The position numbers and the translations under genes were made by a program. A DNA stretch of 64,000 nt from contig CALSLT010000008.1 in NCBI GenBank assembly GCA_943787265.1, positions 1 through 64,000 of the forward strand, written 5' to 3'. How positions within the stretch are numbered: the stretch's first letter is position 1; each line of letters starts with the position of its first letter. Below the pieces are notes generated by a model, which saw only the letters and a list, made by a program, of their open reading frames with translations, was not told the origin of the DNA and made no database searches. The DNA is from an uncultured Planctomycetaceae bacterium (GTDB lineage: Bacteria; Planctomycetota; Planctomycetia; Planctomycetales; Planctomycetaceae). Of the stretch, positions 62,217 to 64,000 are shown one piece after another.

Positions 62217-63557
62217 ATGCCGACAGACTCGCGAAAGCACAATGTCGATCAGCAAATGAAGCTGTACGAGCGGGCCTGCGAACTCATTCCGGGCGGCACG
62301 CAGCTCATCAGTCGTCGCCCGTCTCGATTCGCTGCTGGCATCTCACCCGTCTACGCAACCAGCGCGCAAGGTGCGTACATCACCGACCTCGACGGAAACA
62401 CCTACATCGACTGGGTCAGCGGAATCGGCGCCATCATTCTTGGCTACTGCGACCCGGTAGTGGACGCCGCCGTTAAGAAACAAATCGGGTCAGGCACCAT
62501 CTATTCGATCAACCACGAACTGGAAGTCGAACTGGCCGAAGAACTCGTTGCGACAATTCCCTGTGCAGAAATGGTTCGATATGCCAAAGGCGGCGGTGAC
62601 GCGTGCGCCATCGCCGTTCGCATTGCTCGCGGTACAACCGAACGCGATAAAGTCCTCTTCTGTGGATATCACGGCTGGCACGACTGGTACCTGGCAGCAA
62701 ATCTATCACCCGGCAGCCTGGATTCTCACCTGTTTCCACAAATCGAGCCGACGGGAGTTCCGCAGTGCCTCGAAGGTTCCGCAATCCCATTTCCCTATGG
62801 AGATGCTGCCGCACTGGAACAACTGCTTGACCTTCATTCCGGTGAAGTTGCGGCAATCATGATGGAGCCACTCCGGTCAGATATGCCACCCGAAGGTTAC
62901 CTCGAACAGGTTCGTCGCCTGGCGACAAAACACAACGTTTTGCTGATCTTCGACGAAGTCTCGACCGGATTCCGTATGTCCGCCGCCGGAGTGCAACCGG
63001 TCGTCGGAACCATCCCGGACATGGCGGTCTTCGCAAAGTCAATTTCAAACGGATACGCGATGGGAGCAGTCGTTGGGAAACAGGACGTCATGGAACCTGC
63101 TGCCAGGATGTTCGTTTCCAGCACTTACTGGAGCGATACCATCGGTCTGCGTGCCGCATTGACCACCCTTCGTGAAGTCCGACAACGGGATGTTCCCGCG
63201 AAACTGCAGAAACTCGGTCGCCATCTAAAGACATCCCTCAATGAGGTTGCTGCCGAAACTGGATGCCCGGTTTCGTGCGTCGGCATCGACACTCATCCAC
63301 GGCTCGAGTTTGACGTCGATGCATCGCTTACCGCCCAGGTGACAACGCTCTACGTTCAGGAAATGGCAAAGCAAGGCTGCCACGGATACACGTCTTACTA
63401 CCTCAACGCAGCTCAAGGTGACGCCGAAGTCGAACAAACGGCGAATGCAGCTCGCAAAACGCTTTCGCTCATTGCTCAAGCGTTGGATCAAGGAAACGTT
63501 GATCAGTTTGTCGAGGCGAGTCAGCAGGAAGACCTGTTCCATCGACTGGTTAAGTGA
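62217..63557 (+). CDS. class III aminotransferase, glutamate-1-semialdehyde aminomutase-like
   Basis: 446 residues. PLP lysine K274 lies in MAVFAKSISNGYAMGAVVG; other marks are GGTQLISRRPSRFAAG, YCGYHGWHD-like FCGYHGWHDWY, and the aspartate in LLIFDEVSTGFR. The fold and the first 60 residues resemble HemL. The sequence departs from true HemL in several places, so it is more likely a relative of unknown substrate (a pathway role besides heme). The gene is followed 45 bases later by an amidohydrolase, suggesting a small operon for nitrogen-compound or sugar metabolism. Confidence 0.82.
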   Translation: MPTDSRKHNVDQQMKLYERACELIPGGTQLISRRPSRFAAGISPVYATSAQGAYITDLDGNTYIDWVSGIGAIILGYCDPVVDAAVKKQIGSGTIYSINHELEVELAEELVATIPCAEMVRYAKGGGDACAIAVRIARGTTERDKVLFCGYHGWHDWYLAANLSPGSLDSHLFPQIEPTGVPQCLEGSAIPFPYGDAAALEQLLDLHSGEVAAIMMEPLRSDMPPEGYLEQVRRLATKHNVLLIFDEVSTGFRMSAAGVQPVVGTIPDMAVFAKSISNGYAMGAVVGKQDVMEPAARMFVSSTYWSDTIGLRAALTTLREVRQRDVPAKLQKLGRHLKTSLNEVAAETGCPVSCVGIDTHPRLEFDVDASLTAQVTTLYVQEMAKQGCHGYTSYYLNAAQGDAEVEQTANAARKTLSLIAQALDQGNVDQFVEASQQEDLFHRLVK

Positions 63558-63601
63558 CACGAGTCTGCAGCCGCCAACATCCATCTTAAATGAGCCATAG
63601 A

Positions 63602-64000
63602 ATGCCCGTACTTGAACTGAACGACCTCGATCGGCGAATCTGGAACGACGAATTGGACGACTTCGTTCCCGATAAAATCTTTGACGCCCATACTCACATT
63701 TTCCGTTGGGCATACAACACAGATCCCAACAAAGACTCCGGCCCACTCCGCAATTTTGTACAACCGGCATTTGAGGATGCAGGGTGGGACTTACTCGACG
63801 AGTGCGACAAGATTCTGATGCCAGGTCGCAAGGTGGAGCGACTGTCCTTTCCATTTCCGTATTCAAACGGCTGCGACTTTGAAGGTTCCAACGAATTCAT
63901 CGCGGGAGAAGTGAAGAGCCACCCTGAGTCTGGCGCATTGATGCTCGTGCATCCCGGAATGATCGCTGATGACATTGAAGCCGCCGTCGAGCAACATGGT
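63602..64000 (+). CDS. amidohydrolase family protein (cut by right edge)
   Basis: The first 133 codons of a frame open to the window edge, from ATG 63602 (MPVLELNDLDRRIWNDELDD). The metal-site motif FDAHTHIFRW lies at about residues 27-37, the start of amidohydrolase_2-type enzymes. A later LMLVHPGMIADDIEAA fits strand and helix of the barrel. The chain continues outside. It lies 45 bases after the aminotransferase gene. Substrate unknown. Confidence 0.75.
   Translation, partial: MPVLELNDLDRRIWNDELDDFVPDKIFDAHTHIFRWAYNTDPNKDSGPLRNFVQPAFEDAGWDLLDECDKILMPGRKVERLSFPFPYSNGCDFEGSNEFIAGEVKSHPESGALMLVHPGMIADDIEAAVEQHG

Overview
The window looks like a chromosomal stretch of a planctomycete (Planctomycetota, probably a marine relative of the Planctomycetaceae). 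This is inferred from gene content, not from a marker gene. The pointers are three DUF1501 proteins with Tat signals, a run of three secreted sulfatases, a Tat-exported Gfo/Idh/MocA oxidoreductase, a PhoD-like phosphatase, an exported RidA/beta-propeller protein, a planctomycete-style Ser/Thr kinase, a planctomycete-type ECF sigma factor and a PilM-PilN fusion followed by very large PilO/PilP-like proteins. Many starts are TTG or GTG and few have strong Shine-Dalgarno sites. I found no rRNA, tRNA, CRISPR array, transposase, integrase or phage gene, so this is mostly core or lineage-specific chromosome rather than an island.

Layout. 1-2.6 kb: Pho-type genes on the minus strand (Na/Pi cotransporter cut by the window edge, PhoR-like kinase). 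2.8-7.1 kb: three DUF1501 genes, the first broken by a one-base frameshift. 7.4-10.6 kb: RND/MMPL exporter, DUF1805 protein, CBS-pair protein. 10.9-13.5 kb: Gfo/Idh/MocA oxidoreductase and two small unknown proteins. 13.8-22.3 kb: a minus-strand block of secreted hydrolases, namely two iduronate-sulfatase-like enzymes, a sulfatase-esterase fusion and a PhoD-like phosphatase, which together suggest attack on sulfated, esterified polysaccharide and organic phosphate. 22.5-28.4 kb: a plus-strand operon of NHL lipoprotein, VWA membrane protein, MoxR ATPase and ComF-type phosphoribosyltransferase. 28.4-38.2 kb: amino-acid kinase family protein, membrane Ser/Thr kinase, MoeA-PBP fusion, TrkH and a GH38-like protein. 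39.1-45.5 kb: the PilM/N-PilO-PilP-like operon, rich in Y-P-G segments. 45.5-50.7 kb: FolC, ECF sigma factor, thioredoxin-fold protein without a CxxC pair, YugP-type Zn protease, NAD(P)HX dehydratase, small lipoprotein. 50.8-57.5 kb: FtsX-type permease, unknown cytosolic protein, MHS-type transporter, unknown protein. 57.5-64 kb: triple-RidA/propeller protein, CocE/NonD hydrolase, class III aminotransferase and an amidohydrolase cut by the right edge.

The strongest candidates for something undescribed are the PilM/N-O-P-like operon, which has no pilin, PilB, PilT or PilQ beside it, and the exported triple-RidA/propeller protein, whose three RidA units all appear to lack the arginine needed for deaminase activity. 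The sulfatase-esterase fusion and the NHL-VWA-MoxR-ComF operon come next. Family calls rest on motifs read by eye; no database search was possible.
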